Positions 7,768-19,343 of a DNA stretch of 64,000 nt are shown one piece after another; within the stretch, counting starts at the first letter, position 1, and every line of letters starts with the position of its first letter. A program made the translations under genes and the position numbers. The DNA is from Hyphomicrobiales bacterium (GTDB lineage: Bacteria > Pseudomonadota > Alphaproteobacteria > Rhizobiales > Beijerinckiaceae). The notes beneath the pieces are model-generated. The model saw only the letters and a program-made list of their open reading frames with translations, ran no database searches and was not told the origin of the DNA. The DNA lies in assembly GCA_016716745.1 (NCBI GenBank), contig JADJVD010000005.1, positions 186,001 through 250,000 on the forward strand. Reading direction: 5' to 3'.

Positions 7768-9522
7768 GTGTCCGGGAGACTGCGCTTGGGGATTGTCCGT
7801 CTGTTTCAGCGCCCCGCCTCCGCGCCCGCGGCCCCCGCGGAAGCGCCGGCGCCGGATATCGGCGCGCTGGTGGCGGCGCGCCTCGAGCCGATGATGCGGC
7901 AGCTCGAGGACGACGTGATGCTGACGATGCGCGTGATCGGCTACAAGGCCGAGTGCGCCAAGGACCGGATCGCCGATTCCATCGGCCTCGTCGAGGAGAT
8001 CGGCCGGGCGAGCGACGATCTCGCCGAGATCGCGGCCGCCGCCAAGCAGGCGACCGCCGCGCTGGCGCTGACCACGCAGAGGCTCGACGCGGCCACCCAG
8101 TCGATCGAGCGCCACACCGCCGGCGCCGATCTGTTCGTCGCCGAGGCGCGCCAGCTCACCGAGGACGTCACCGCCTCCACCGAGCGGATGAACGAGGCGG
8201 TCGAGAAAATCACCGGGGTCGTCCAGCTCATCACGACGATCGCGCGCCGCACGAATCTTCTGGCGCTGAACGCCGGCATCGAGGCCGCGCGCGCGGGGCC
8301 GGCGGGGCGCGGCTTCTCGGTCATCGCCGGCGAGATGAAGACGCTCGCCCAGCAGGTCAATCAGGCGACCGGCGACGTGACCTCGCAGACCGCCAATCTG
8401 CAGATCGCCGCGCGTCAGAACTCCGACTCCGCCAAGCGCATCGGCAACCTTCTCGGCCGCATCGAGCCGGTCTTCGGAGCCATTCGCGGCGCCGTCGACG
8501 GGCAGGCGGAACAAACGCGCGAAGTCTCCGGCCATGCCGCCTCCAGCGAGAATTTCGTCGGTTACGTCGCCGGCAAGGCGACGGCGGTGAAGGGCATCGC
8601 GGGCTCGGCGGTGAGGGCCTGCTACGAGGCGGGGGCGGCGAGCGACGACACCAACCTGTCGCTGCATCGCATGACGCAGCGCGCAATGGTGTTCCTGCGC
8701 CATTCCGCCAGCGGCAATCGGCGTCGCCACGAGCGCGTGCCGGTGCGCATTCCCGCCTTTCTCACTGTCGACGGAAAGACGCGCCCGACCACGGTGCTCG
8801 ATCTGTCGGCGGGCGGCGTGCTGCTGATGCCCGACGGCGGCGGGCTGTCGCAGGGTATGTCGGGGCGGCTGCGAATTCCTGCGATCGGCGCCATGCCGGT
8901 GCGGGTGGTCGCCGAATCGGAGCTTGGATTCCATGTCCGCTTCCAGGAGGTCGAGACGGATGCGATCGCCCGCATCGAGCGCACATGCTTGGAGGCGAAG
9001 GCGCGCTACGAGCCGCTGATCGCGCGGGTCAAGGCGGCCGCGCACGACGTCGCCGAGGCGTTCGAGGATGGCCTCGCCACCGCCGAGGTCACGATGGACG
9101 AGCTGATCACGGCCGAGTATCGGCCGATCGACGGCACCAACCCGGTTCAGTACGACACGACGGCGCTGCCCTTCTACGAGCGCGTGCTGCCGCCGATCCT
9201 GGAGGAGCATCGCTCCGGCGATCCGGCGCCCTTGTTTGTGCTGCCGCAGGATCGCAACGCCTTTTGCCCGGTTCATCACCCCGAGCTGTCGAAGCCGCAA
9301 CGCGCCGGGATGGTCGACTGGAACGATCTCAACAGCCGTAACCGTCGTCTGCTCGACCGATGGCAGACGCTGATCGGGGCGCGCAACGCCAATCCGCACA
9401 ACATCCGCGTCTACATCCGCCATCAGCCCGACGGCGCGTCCATCCCTATTCTGATGATTTCGTGCCCTGTGTTCCTGAAAGGCGCGCTGTGGGGCAACGT
9501 GCAGATGGGATTTCACTTCTGA
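7768..9522 (+). CDS. cytosolic methyl-accepting chemotaxis protein with PilZ domain
   Basis: The 584-residue protein has no membrane segment. Order: an MCP signalling hairpin (about residues 25-280) with the tip RTNLLALNAGIEAARAGPAGRGFSVIAGEMKTLA; a PilZ domain (about 313-405) with RRHERVPVRI and DLSAGG, the two cyclic-di-GMP contact motifs; and a C-terminal module (about 450-584) with NPVQYDT, DRNAFCPVHH and WNDLNSRNRRL, seen at the end of other alphaproteobacterial chemoreceptors and probably a sensor domain. It likely couples an internal signal and c-di-GMP to chemotaxis. The GTG start at 7768 is chosen. No che genes are nearby. Confidence 0.88.
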   Translation: MSGRLRLGIVRLFQRPASAPAAPAEAPAPDIGALVAARLEPMMRQLEDDVMLTMRVIGYKAECAKDRIADSIGLVEEIGRASDDLAEIAAAAKQATAALALTTQRLDAATQSIERHTAGADLFVAEARQLTEDVTASTERMNEAVEKITGVVQLITTIARRTNLLALNAGIEAARAGPAGRGFSVIAGEMKTLAQQVNQATGDVTSQTANLQIAARQNSDSAKRIGNLLGRIEPVFGAIRGAVDGQAEQTREVSGHAASSENFVGYVAGKATAVKGIAGSAVRACYEAGAASDDTNLSLHRMTQRAMVFLRHSASGNRRRHERVPVRIPAFLTVDGKTRPTTVLDLSAGGVLLMPDGGGLSQGMSGRLRIPAIGAMPVRVVAESELGFHVRFQEVETDAIARIERTCLEAKARYEPLIARVKAAAHDVAEAFEDGLATAEVTMDELITAEYRPIDGTNPVQYDTTALPFYERVLPPILEEHRSGDPAPLFVLPQDRNAFCPVHHPELSKPQRAGMVDWNDLNSRNRRLLDRWQTLIGARNANPHNIRVYIRHQPDGASIPILMISCPVFLKGALWGNVQMGFHF

Positions 9523-9552
9523 AAACGAAATCGCCGCCCGTCAGGGCGGCGA
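9521..9552 (-). terminator. rho-independent terminator of the small Cys-Cys protein gene
   Basis: An 8-bp perfect stem (CGCCGCCC with GGGCGGCG, loop GTCA) is followed on the minus strand by ATTTCGTTTTC. It lies 25 bases after the stop of the minus-strand gene ending at 9578 and directly after the chemoreceptor stop on the other strand. Confidence 0.7.
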
Positions 9553-9577
9553 CCTCGTCATTCACGGAACCGAGCGC

Positions 9578-9907
9578 TCAGCAGCAGGCCACGAGGCTGT
9601 AGGTCTTGTAGCCGACGCGGAACTCGAGGCGATCCCAGGTCGGACGCGTCTCGGCGCCGAAGATGCCGTCGTCCTCGGCCGGGACCAGGTTGTTGTTCGC
9701 ATCGGCGACGTGCAGATGGAAACCGGCCGGCGGTTCGAAGCCGTTGACCGACTTCGCGAAGCCGAGCGGGTCGCGCTCGAAATCGGAAATCTTCGCGGGA
9801 TCGTCGTAAACGACCTTGGCGATTTCGCGCATCTTGGCGATCGTCGCGTCGTCAACCTGGAAAGATCCGGTCTTCGCAATATCGCCAGCGGTCTGAACTT
9901 CAGCCAT
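9578..9907 (-). CDS. small protein ending in Cys-Cys, NHLP-leader-like
   Basis: A 109-residue protein with a strong Shine-Dalgarno (GGGGAG, 9 bases before the ATG at 9907), an AT-rich upstream region and its own terminator, all suggesting good expression. The middle (KISDFERDPLGFAKSVNGF, then PPAGFHLHV) resembles the helix-plus-turn of nitrile-hydratase-like leader peptides of ribosomal peptide precursors. The protein ends YKTYSLVACC with two terminal cysteines. No peptide-modifying enzyme is encoded nearby. The family is not firmly recognised, so a precursor role is a suggestion only. Confidence 0.65.
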   Translation of the reverse strand: MAEVQTAGDIAKTGSFQVDDATIAKMREIAKVVYDDPAKISDFERDPLGFAKSVNGFEPPAGFHLHVADANNNLVPAEDDGIFGAETRPTWDRLEFRVGYKTYSLVACC

Positions 9908-10049
9908 TTCTAAAACTCCCCACAACTTAACCACAAATTAAGTGTGAGGCGCGGCTGACAGACTCGCAAGGTTTGTGGACGCCGCAATCGTTAACATTTT
10001 ATTAATATGACCGAAGGTCAGAGGGTGGGCCATTCGTCGCGCTCGACAG

Positions 10050-10075
10050 AAAAAGGCCCCTCGCGGGGCCTTTTT
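10050..10075 (-). terminator. terminator of the petABC operon
   Basis: A GGCCCC/GGGGCC stem with a TCGC loop is flanked by five A on one side and five T on the other, so it can work on both strands. It lies about 30 bases after the petC stop and ends the cytochrome bc1 operon. Confidence 0.85.
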
Positions 10076-10104
10076 CGTCGTTTCGTTCGGGCCCCGGCGC
10101 CGGG

Positions 10105-11001
10105 TCAGACCTCGCGGTAGACGCGATCCCAGAGGTGACGCTTGGTCAAATAGAGAAGGAAGGTCAGAACCAGCAGGAACAGCATGACCTTGGCGCCGGT
10201 GCGCTTGCGGTCCTCCAGCTTCGGCTCGGCCGCCCACATCATGAAGGCCGCCACGTCCTTCGAATATTGTTCGACCGTCTGCGGCGCGCCGTCCTCATAT
10301 TCCACGACGTCGGCCGAGAGCGGCGGCGCCATCGAGATGATGTGGCCGGGCATATACTCATTGTAATACTGGCCGGGCAGGACAGTGACGCCATGCGGCG
10401 CCTCGTCCTTGTAGCCGTTCAGCAGGGCGACGATGTAGTCGACGCCGTGCTCCTGATACTGGATCGCCGCGTCGATCAGGAACCACGGGAAGCCGCGCGA
10501 ATAGGTGCGCGCCTTGGCCAGCACCGAGAAGTCGGGCGGCAAGGCGCCGTTATTGGCCGAGCGCGCCTCGTTGTCGTTGGCGAAAGGCGCGGGGAAACGG
10601 TCCGCCGGGCGGCCGGGCCGCTCGAACATGTCGCCGGCGTCGTTCGGGCCGTCCTTGATCTGATACTCGGCCGCCAGCGCCTTGACCTGCGCCTCGCTGA
10701 ACTCCGGCCCGCCCGGATCGGACAGGTTGCGGAAGGCGACGAGCTTCATCGAATGGCAGGCCGCGCAGACGTTTCGGTAGACCTTGAAGCCGCGTTGGAG
10801 CTGGGCGCGATCATACGTGCCGAACGGACCGCCGAACGACCAGGACTGGCGCGGCGGCTGCGGCATGGCGTGGGCGTCGGCGGCGTCGGCCGTCGAAGCC
10901 ATCGGCGCGGCGAGAAGGCCGGCCGCGAGCAGCGCGGCGAAACCGACGGATTTGGCGGTGCGACCGAACATGTGGTTGAGCCCCTGACGGATGCTGTTCA
11001 T
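10105..11001 (-). CDS. petC: cytochrome c1 of the bc1 complex
   Basis: A 298-residue membrane-anchored c-type cytochrome. It has a signal peptide ending near ASTADAADA, a haem-binding CAACH motif, MAPPL with the likely haem-ligand methionine, and one C-terminal membrane helix (AKVMLFLLVLTFLLYLTK). It passes electrons from the Rieske centre to soluble or membrane cytochrome c. It is the last gene of petABC, 13 bases after petB. Confidence 0.95.
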   Translation of the reverse strand: MNSIRQGLNHMFGRTAKSVGFAALLAAGLLAAPMASTADAADAHAMPQPPRQSWSFGGPFGTYDRAQLQRGFKVYRNVCAACHSMKLVAFRNLSDPGGPEFSEAQVKALAAEYQIKDGPNDAGDMFERPGRPADRFPAPFANDNEARSANNGALPPDFSVLAKARTYSRGFPWFLIDAAIQYQEHGVDYIVALLNGYKDEAPHGVTVLPGQYYNEYMPGHIISMAPPLSADVVEYEDGAPQTVEQYSKDVAAFMMWAAEPKLEDRKRTGAKVMLFLLVLTFLLYLTKRHLWDRVYREV

Positions 11002-11014
11002 GGTTCCCTCCCCG

Positions 11015-12250
11015 TCAGTGCGCGCCGTGCTTGGCGAGCACGTCGTCGGCGATGGAGGCGGGAAGCGGCCGCGGGGTCTCGAACAGGCCGAGCAGCGGCA
11101 GGATGACGAGGAAGAAGACGAAGTAGAAGGCGGTCAGGATCTGCGCCGCCGTGATGTAGCCGCCCTCGGCCGGCATCGCGCCGAGATAGCCGAGGCCGAC
11201 GCAGCACAGCGTGAAGGCCCAGAAGAACACCTTGAACACCGGGCGATACGTCGCCGACCGCACGCGCGAGGTGTCGAGCCAGGGCAGGAAGGCGAGCACG
11301 GCGATCGAGCCGAACATCGCAATGACGCCGCCGAGCTTGGAGGGAATGGCGCGCAGGATCGCGTAGAAGGGCAGGAAGTACCACTCCGGAACGATGTGCG
11401 CCGGCGTCGTCGACGGGTTGGCGAGAATGTAGTTGTCGGCGTGGCCGAGATAGTTCGGCACGTAGAAGATGAACCAGCAGAAGAACAGCAGGAACGCCGA
11501 CATGGCGAAGGCGTCCTTCATCGTCGCGTAGGGCGTGAACGCCACCGTGTCGCGGGCGAGGTTCTTCACCTCGACGCCGGCCGGATTGTTCTGGCCCACC
11601 ACATGCAGCGCCCACACATGCAGCACGACGACGGCCGCGATCATGAAGGGCAGCAGGTAGTGCAGCGAGAAGAAGCGGTTCAGCGTCGGGTTGTCGACCG
11701 AGTAGCCGCCCCACAGCCACGTCGTGATGGCGTCGCCGACGTAGGGGATGGCCGAGAACAGGTTGGTGATGACGGTCGCGCCCCAGAAGCTCATCTGGCC
11801 CCACGGCAGCACGTAGCCCATGAAGGCGGTCGCCATCATCAGCAGGAAGATCACCACGCCGAGGATCCAGAGGATTTCGCGCGGCGCCTTGTAGGAGCCG
11901 TAGTAGAGGCCGCGCAGCATGTGGATGTAGACGGCGACGAAGAACATCGAGGCGCCATTGGCGTGCATGTAGCGCAGCAGCCAGCCCCAGTTCACGTCGC
12001 GCATGATGTGCTCGACGGAGTTGAAGGCGAGATCGACATGCGGCGTGTAGTGCATCGCCAGCACGATGCCGGTGATGAGCTGGACGACCAGCATCAGCGA
12101 CAGGATGGCGCCGAACGTCCACCAGTAGTTGAGGTTGCGCGGCGTCGGGTACGCCACGAAGGAATCGTACATGAAGCCGACCAGGGGGAGACGGCTCTCG
12201 AACCAGCGGGCGAGGGCGCTCTTCGGCACGTAGGTGGAATGTCCGCTCAT
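11015..12250 (-). CDS. petB: cytochrome b of the bc1 complex
   Basis: A 411-residue, eight-helix quinol-oxidising subunit. It contains the b-haem helices (VQLITGIVLAMHYTPH; LPFMIAAVVVLHVWALH), the ef-loop PEWY (HIVPEWYFLPFYAILR) that shapes the Qo site, and the C-terminal helices of a full-length, unsplit cytochrome b. It is the middle gene of petABC. Confidence 0.97.
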   Translation of the reverse strand: MSGHSTYVPKSALARWFESRLPLVGFMYDSFVAYPTPRNLNYWWTFGAILSLMLVVQLITGIVLAMHYTPHVDLAFNSVEHIMRDVNWGWLLRYMHANGASMFFVAVYIHMLRGLYYGSYKAPREILWILGVVIFLLMMATAFMGYVLPWGQMSFWGATVITNLFSAIPYVGDAITTWLWGGYSVDNPTLNRFFSLHYLLPFMIAAVVVLHVWALHVVGQNNPAGVEVKNLARDTVAFTPYATMKDAFAMSAFLLFFCWFIFYVPNYLGHADNYILANPSTTPAHIVPEWYFLPFYAILRAIPSKLGGVIAMFGSIAVLAFLPWLDTSRVRSATYRPVFKVFFWAFTLCCVGLGYLGAMPAEGGYITAAQILTAFYFVFFLVILPLLGLFETPRPLPASIADDVLAKHGAH

Positions 12251-12311
12251 CAGTCCGGCACTTTCTCGGGCTTGGGCGTGGGGCAGGGGTCGCAGGCGGC
12301 GGGGCGGCGGA

Positions 12312-12842
12312 TCAGCCGATCAGCAGCCTGGTGTCGCTCACGAAGGAATAGGGCGGCAGGTCGAGGTTGCGCGGAGCGGGACCTTTGCGGATGCGGCCGG
12401 CGGTGTCGTAGTGCGAGCCGTGGCAGGGGCAGAACCACCCGCCGTAATCGCCCTGATGGTCGAGCGGGATGCAGCCCAGATGCGTGCACACGCCGATGAC
12501 GACGAGCCACTCCGGCTTCTTGGCGCGCGACTCGTCCGTCGCCGGGTCGGGAAGCTGGTTCAACGGAACGGCGCGCGCCTCCTCGATCTCCTTGGGCGTG
12601 CGGTGGTTCACGAAGATGATCTTGCCGCGCCACTTCACCTTGACGCTCTGGCCCGCGGCGATGGCGCCGAGATCGAGCTCGACAGGAGCGCCGGCCGCGA
12701 TGGTGGCCGCGTCGGGGTTCATCTGCGAGACGAACGGCCAGACCGCCGATGCTGCGCCGACGGCGGCGACGGCGCCGGTGGCGATGAACAGGAAATCTCT
12801 GCGGGACGGCTCGACCAGTTCAGTCGCCACGACAAACTCCAT
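12312..12842 (-). CDS. petA: Rieske iron-sulfur subunit of the bc1 complex
   Basis: A 176-residue protein. The twin-arginine-like SRRDFLFIATGAVAAVGAAS helix anchors it and directs Tat export. The Rieske cluster ligands are in CTHLGC and CPCHGS, with the GPAPRNL Pro loop after them. It oxidises quinol at the Qo site together with cytochrome b. It is the first gene of petABC, 61 bases before petB. A 20-bp perfect palindrome lies about 95 bases upstream in the shared divergent region with trmL. Confidence 0.96.
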   Translation of the reverse strand: MEFVVATELVEPSRRDFLFIATGAVAAVGAASAVWPFVSQMNPDAATIAAGAPVELDLGAIAAGQSVKVKWRGKIIFVNHRTPKEIEEARAVPLNQLPDPATDESRAKKPEWLVVIGVCTHLGCIPLDHQGDYGGWFCPCHGSHYDTAGRIRKGPAPRNLDLPPYSFVSDTRLLIG

Positions 12843-12935
12843 CTCAGTGTCGCGCCCGAGGCCGCCGGTCTTGCGCCGGTCCGTCGGGCTTTGCGCCGAC
12901 GGTCGTCGCCGGCTCTGCCCGGGTGCGCGAGCCCG

Positions 12936-12955
12936 TCCACATTCGCAAATGTGGA
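12936..12955. promoter_or_regulatory. 20-bp perfect palindrome between petA and trmL
   Basis: The arms TCCACATT and AATGTGGA flank a CGCA centre. It sits in the 240-base divergent region upstream of both petA (minus strand) and trmL (plus strand), and is not followed by a T run. It therefore looks like a regulator-binding site, not a terminator. The binding protein is not known. It is not an FNR-type box. Confidence 0.45.
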
Positions 12956-13082
12956 GCAATTGGGGCGCCTCCGAGCGTGCGCTTATTCGCATCGTTCGTT
13001 GGGCTTGTCCATAGCGCGGGGGATTGGACTTTTTCGGCATACGGCCCTTTTGTCGCAGGCTGCGACGGGGTAGGCACGGGCG

Positions 13083-13574
13083 ATGGCGCGCCTTCCAGAA
13101 CCCCTGCCTCTGACGCTGGCGCTGTATCAGCCGGACATCCCACAGAACGCCGGAACGATGCTGCGCAGCGCCGCCTGCCTCGGGGCGTCGGCGGCCATCG
13201 TCGAGCCGGCGGCGTTCCCCACGAGCGACCGCCACTTCCGTCGCGCCGGCATGGACTATCTCGACGCGCTGGCGATCGAGCGGCACGCATCCTGGCGCGC
13301 CTTCGAAGAGTGGCGTGCGCAGGCAGGGCGCCGGCTGGTGCTGCTCACCACGACCGGCGAGACGATCCTGTGGGATTTCGCGTTCCGGGCCGGCGACATA
13401 CTGATGGTGGGGCGCGAATCCGCCGGCGCGCCGAACGAGGTTCATGCTGCGGCGGCGGCGCGTCTCGTCATTCCGATTGCGCCGGCGCTGCGGTCGCTGA
13501 ACGTGGCGGCCGCGGCGGCGATGGCGCTGGGCGAGGCGGCGCGGCAATTGCGCGGAACGGGAGAGGCGATGTGA
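13083..13574 (+). CDS. trmL: tRNA (cytidine/uridine-34 2'-O)-methyltransferase
   Basis: A 163-residue SPOUT-family enzyme of normal TrmL length. The start LALYQPDIPQNAGTMLRSAACLG, the loop LMVGRESAGAP and the C-terminal knot segment IPIAPALRSLNVAAAAAMALGE match the family. In this family the enzyme methylates the wobble ribose of certain leucine tRNAs. Its stop overlaps the hemF GTG by 4 bases. Confidence 0.93.
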   Translation: MARLPEPLPLTLALYQPDIPQNAGTMLRSAACLGASAAIVEPAAFPTSDRHFRRAGMDYLDALAIERHASWRAFEEWRAQAGRRLVLLTTTGETILWDFAFRAGDILMVGRESAGAPNEVHAAAAARLVIPIAPALRSLNVAAAAAMALGEAARQLRGTGEAM

Positions 13575-14497
13575 GCGAAGCGATGTTTGTGAGCGAAGCG
13601 ATGTTGGAGACGCGCAAGGCGCAGGCGAAAGCGTGGTTCGAGGCGCTGCAGCGGCGCATTGTCGCCGCCTTCGAGGCGCTGGAGGACGAGGCGACCGGCC
13701 CGTTCGGCGAGGTCGACCGCGCCGGCCGCTTCACTTTGACGCCCTGGTCGCGGACCGATCACACCGGCGCCCCCGGCGGCGGCGGCACGATGGCGATGAT
13801 CGCCGGCCGGGTGTTCGAGAAGGCGGGCGTCCACACCTCCACCGTGTTCGGAACCTTCGCTCCCGAGTTCGCCAAACAGATCCCGGGAGCGGACGTCGAT
13901 CCGCGCTTCTGGGCGTCGGGGATCTCGCTGATCGCCCACCCGTGGAACCCGCATCTGCCGACCGTGCACATGAACACGCGCTTCGTCGTCACCTCGAAGG
14001 CCTGGTTCGGCGGCGGGGCTGACCTGACGCCCGTGCTCGACCGGCGCCGCACGCAGGAGCACGCCGACTCGCGCGCCTTCCATGCCGCGATGCAGGGCGC
14101 CTGCGAGCGCCACCGCGGCGTCGCCGATCACGCCCGCTACAAGGCGTGGTGCGACGAGTACTTCTTTCTCAAGCACCGGAACGAGCCGCGCGGGATCGGC
14201 GGCATTTTCTACGACTATCTGAACAGCGCCGGAGACCCCGGCAATTCCGGCTGGGACGCGGATTTCGCCTTCACGCGGGACGTCGGCGAGAGTTTCCTCG
14301 GGGTCTACCCGCAGATCGTGCGGGCCAACCGGGCGAGCCCGTGGACGCCGGCCGACGTCGAGGAGCAACTCGTCCGGCGCGGACGCTATGTCGAGTTCAA
14401 CCTGCTGTATGACCGGGGCACGATCTTCGGGCTGAAGACCGGCGGCAACGTCGCCTCGATCCTGTCCAGCCTGCCGCCGCGGGTGCGGTGGCCGTAA
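13571..14497 (+). CDS. hemF: oxygen-dependent coproporphyrinogen III oxidase
   Basis: A HemF of up to 308 residues, which turns coproporphyrinogen III into protoporphyrinogen IX with O2. Conserved stretches include GGGTMAMI, VHMNTRFV, GGGADLTP, RGIGGIFYDY and VEFNLLYDRGT. The GTG at 13571 overlaps the trmL stop. The first 12 codons are an 18-base unit repeated twice (VSEAMF, VSEAML), so ATG or GTG starts at 13583, 13589 and 13601 are also possible. The gene makes haem precursors in aerobic growth. Confidence 0.95.
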   Translation: MSEAMFVSEAMLETRKAQAKAWFEALQRRIVAAFEALEDEATGPFGEVDRAGRFTLTPWSRTDHTGAPGGGGTMAMIAGRVFEKAGVHTSTVFGTFAPEFAKQIPGADVDPRFWASGISLIAHPWNPHLPTVHMNTRFVVTSKAWFGGGADLTPVLDRRRTQEHADSRAFHAAMQGACERHRGVADHARYKAWCDEYFFLKHRNEPRGIGGIFYDYLNSAGDPGNSGWDADFAFTRDVGESFLGVYPQIVRANRASPWTPADVEEQLVRRGRYVEFNLLYDRGTIFGLKTGGNVASILSSLPPRVRWP

Positions 14498-14534
14498 GCG
14501 GGTTCGCGCCAGCGTCCCTCGCGCCGGCGCCCTC

Positions 14535-14918
14535 CTACCTGCCCGTCCCGAAGGTCCAGAGCTTGTTGGCGAGGAAGCTCCAGCCCATCACGATGAGCGT
14601 GGTGACGATCTGCGCCGGCAGGTAGGGCGCGCCGAGCGCGTCGACGAACAGGCGCATGACGCCCCAGGTGAGGAGGAAGCCGACCCCGGCGACGGCCCCG
14701 AATCGCCAACCCGCCTCCTGATGCGGGCGGTCGCTCGAAAAGGTGTGGCGGCGGTTGAGCAGGTAGGAGACGAGGCCGCCGGCGACATAGCCGACCAGCG
14801 TCGCCGGAACTGGACGCCAGCCGGCGAGCTCCACCAGCCCGATCAGCGCCCCGTAATGGGCGATCGCTGCGAACGCGCCGACGACGGCGAAGGCGGAGAT
14901 CTGGCGGGCGAGGCGCAT
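14535..14918 (-). CDS. GtrA family membrane protein
   Basis: A 127-residue protein with four hydrophobic segments and the typical GtrA features FAVVGAFAAIAHYG, LLNRRHTF and WSFLANKLWTFG. The family is thought to flip polyprenyl-linked sugars or help cell-surface polysaccharide modification. No glycosyltransferase partner is next to it. The start at MRLARQ (14918) is chosen. An ATG at 14960 is also in frame. Confidence 0.85.
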   Translation of the reverse strand: MRLARQISAFAVVGAFAAIAHYGALIGLVELAGWRPVPATLVGYVAGGLVSYLLNRRHTFSSDRPHQEAGWRFGAVAGVGFLLTWGVMRLFVDALGAPYLPAQIVTTLIVMGWSFLANKLWTFGTGR

Positions 14919-15227
14919 CGGCCGGCAATAGCGCGGGCGTCGCCGCGCGTCACCCGGCAAAGCGCCGCCGCGACGCGCCCGATCGCCGGTGGACGCATGT
15001 TCGCTCTTGCCCGCTCTTGCCCGCTCCGGGGTTCCCTTCGCCGCCGTTCTCCGCTATCCACCCGGCCAGACAAGGACCGGGCGAGCCCCGACCTCCACCA
15101 GGTCACGACCTGCAACGACGACCTGCGGATTTCGCGAGGACGCGCCACGGCCCGAACGAGGCCCGAACGCGGCCTCTTTTTTTGCGCGCGCCCGCCCCGG
15201 CGCGTGGAGCAAGGACACGCGGACCCC
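14919..15227 (+). other. carB upstream region
   Basis: A 309-base gap between divergent gtrA and carB. It must hold the carB promoter. I see no clear -35/-10 pair, but near its end there is a terminator-like hairpin (separate entry). The carB frame stays open upstream from an ATG at 14997, but that extension is arginine-rich and not like CarB, so I read it as untranslated leader. Confidence 0.5.
15158..15183 (+). terminator. terminator-like hairpin (possible attenuator) in the carB leader
   Basis: The stem GAGGCC/GGCCTC with a 7-base loop is followed by seven T, ending 44 bases before the carB ATG. A direct repeat CCCGAACG occurs just before and inside the loop, which could allow alternative pairing. 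An intrinsic terminator placed inside a leader, in the same direction as the gene, suggests transcription attenuation of carB, but no leader peptide or RNA-binding site is recognised. Confidence 0.5.
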
Positions 15228-18714
<3,487 letters not shown>

Positions 18715-18850
18715 CGGAGGCCGCCTCGCGGTTTCGCGCGTCGGAGAGACGCAACTTTCGCGGCGCGGCGGCGTTTTGCGCCACGCTTTGGGCTCACCCC
18801 GCGTCCGGCCGGAGACGGCCGGCGGCGGACTCGTTTTGAAAGAGACGACG

Positions 18851-19324
18851 ATGGAGAAGTTCCCGATGACGGCGGCCGGATACGCCGCCCTCGAGGTCGA
18901 ACTGAAGAAGCGCCAGCAGGAGGAGCGCCCGCGCATCATCGCGGCGATCTCCGAGGCGCGCTCGCATGGCGACCTCTCGGAGAACGCCGAATATCACGCC
19001 GCCAAGGAGCAGCAGTCGCTCAACGAGGGCCGCATCGCCGAGCTCGAGGACAAGCTGTCGCGCGCCGAGGTGATCGACGTGTCGAAGCTGACCGGCAAGA
19101 CGATCAAGTTCGGCGCGACGGTGACGCTGGTCGACGAGGACACCGAGGAGAAGCGCGTCTACCAGATCGTCGGCGAGAGCGAGGCGGACGTGAAGAAGGG
19201 CCGCGTCTCGATCACCTCGCCGACGGCGCGCGCGCTGATCGGCAAGACCGAGGGCGACACGGTGGAGGTCAACACGCCGGGCGGCGGCAAGAGCTACGAG
19301 GTTCTGAAGGTCGCCTTCGTCTGA
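18851..19324 (+). CDS. greA: transcription elongation factor GreA
   Basis: A 157-residue protein with an N-terminal coiled coil and the acidic tip GDLSENAEYHAAKE, which stimulates transcript cleavage by stalled RNA polymerase. An FKBP-like C-terminal domain follows (GKTEGDTVEVNTPGG). It is of normal length and directly downstream of carB, an arrangement common in alphaproteobacteria. Confidence 0.96.
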   Translation: MEKFPMTAAGYAALEVELKKRQQEERPRIIAAISEARSHGDLSENAEYHAAKEQQSLNEGRIAELEDKLSRAEVIDVSKLTGKTIKFGATVTLVDEDTEEKRVYQIVGESEADVKKGRVSITSPTARALIGKTEGDTVEVNTPGGGKSYEVLKVAFV

Positions 19325-19343
19325 CGTCGTCAGGCGCGGCGGC

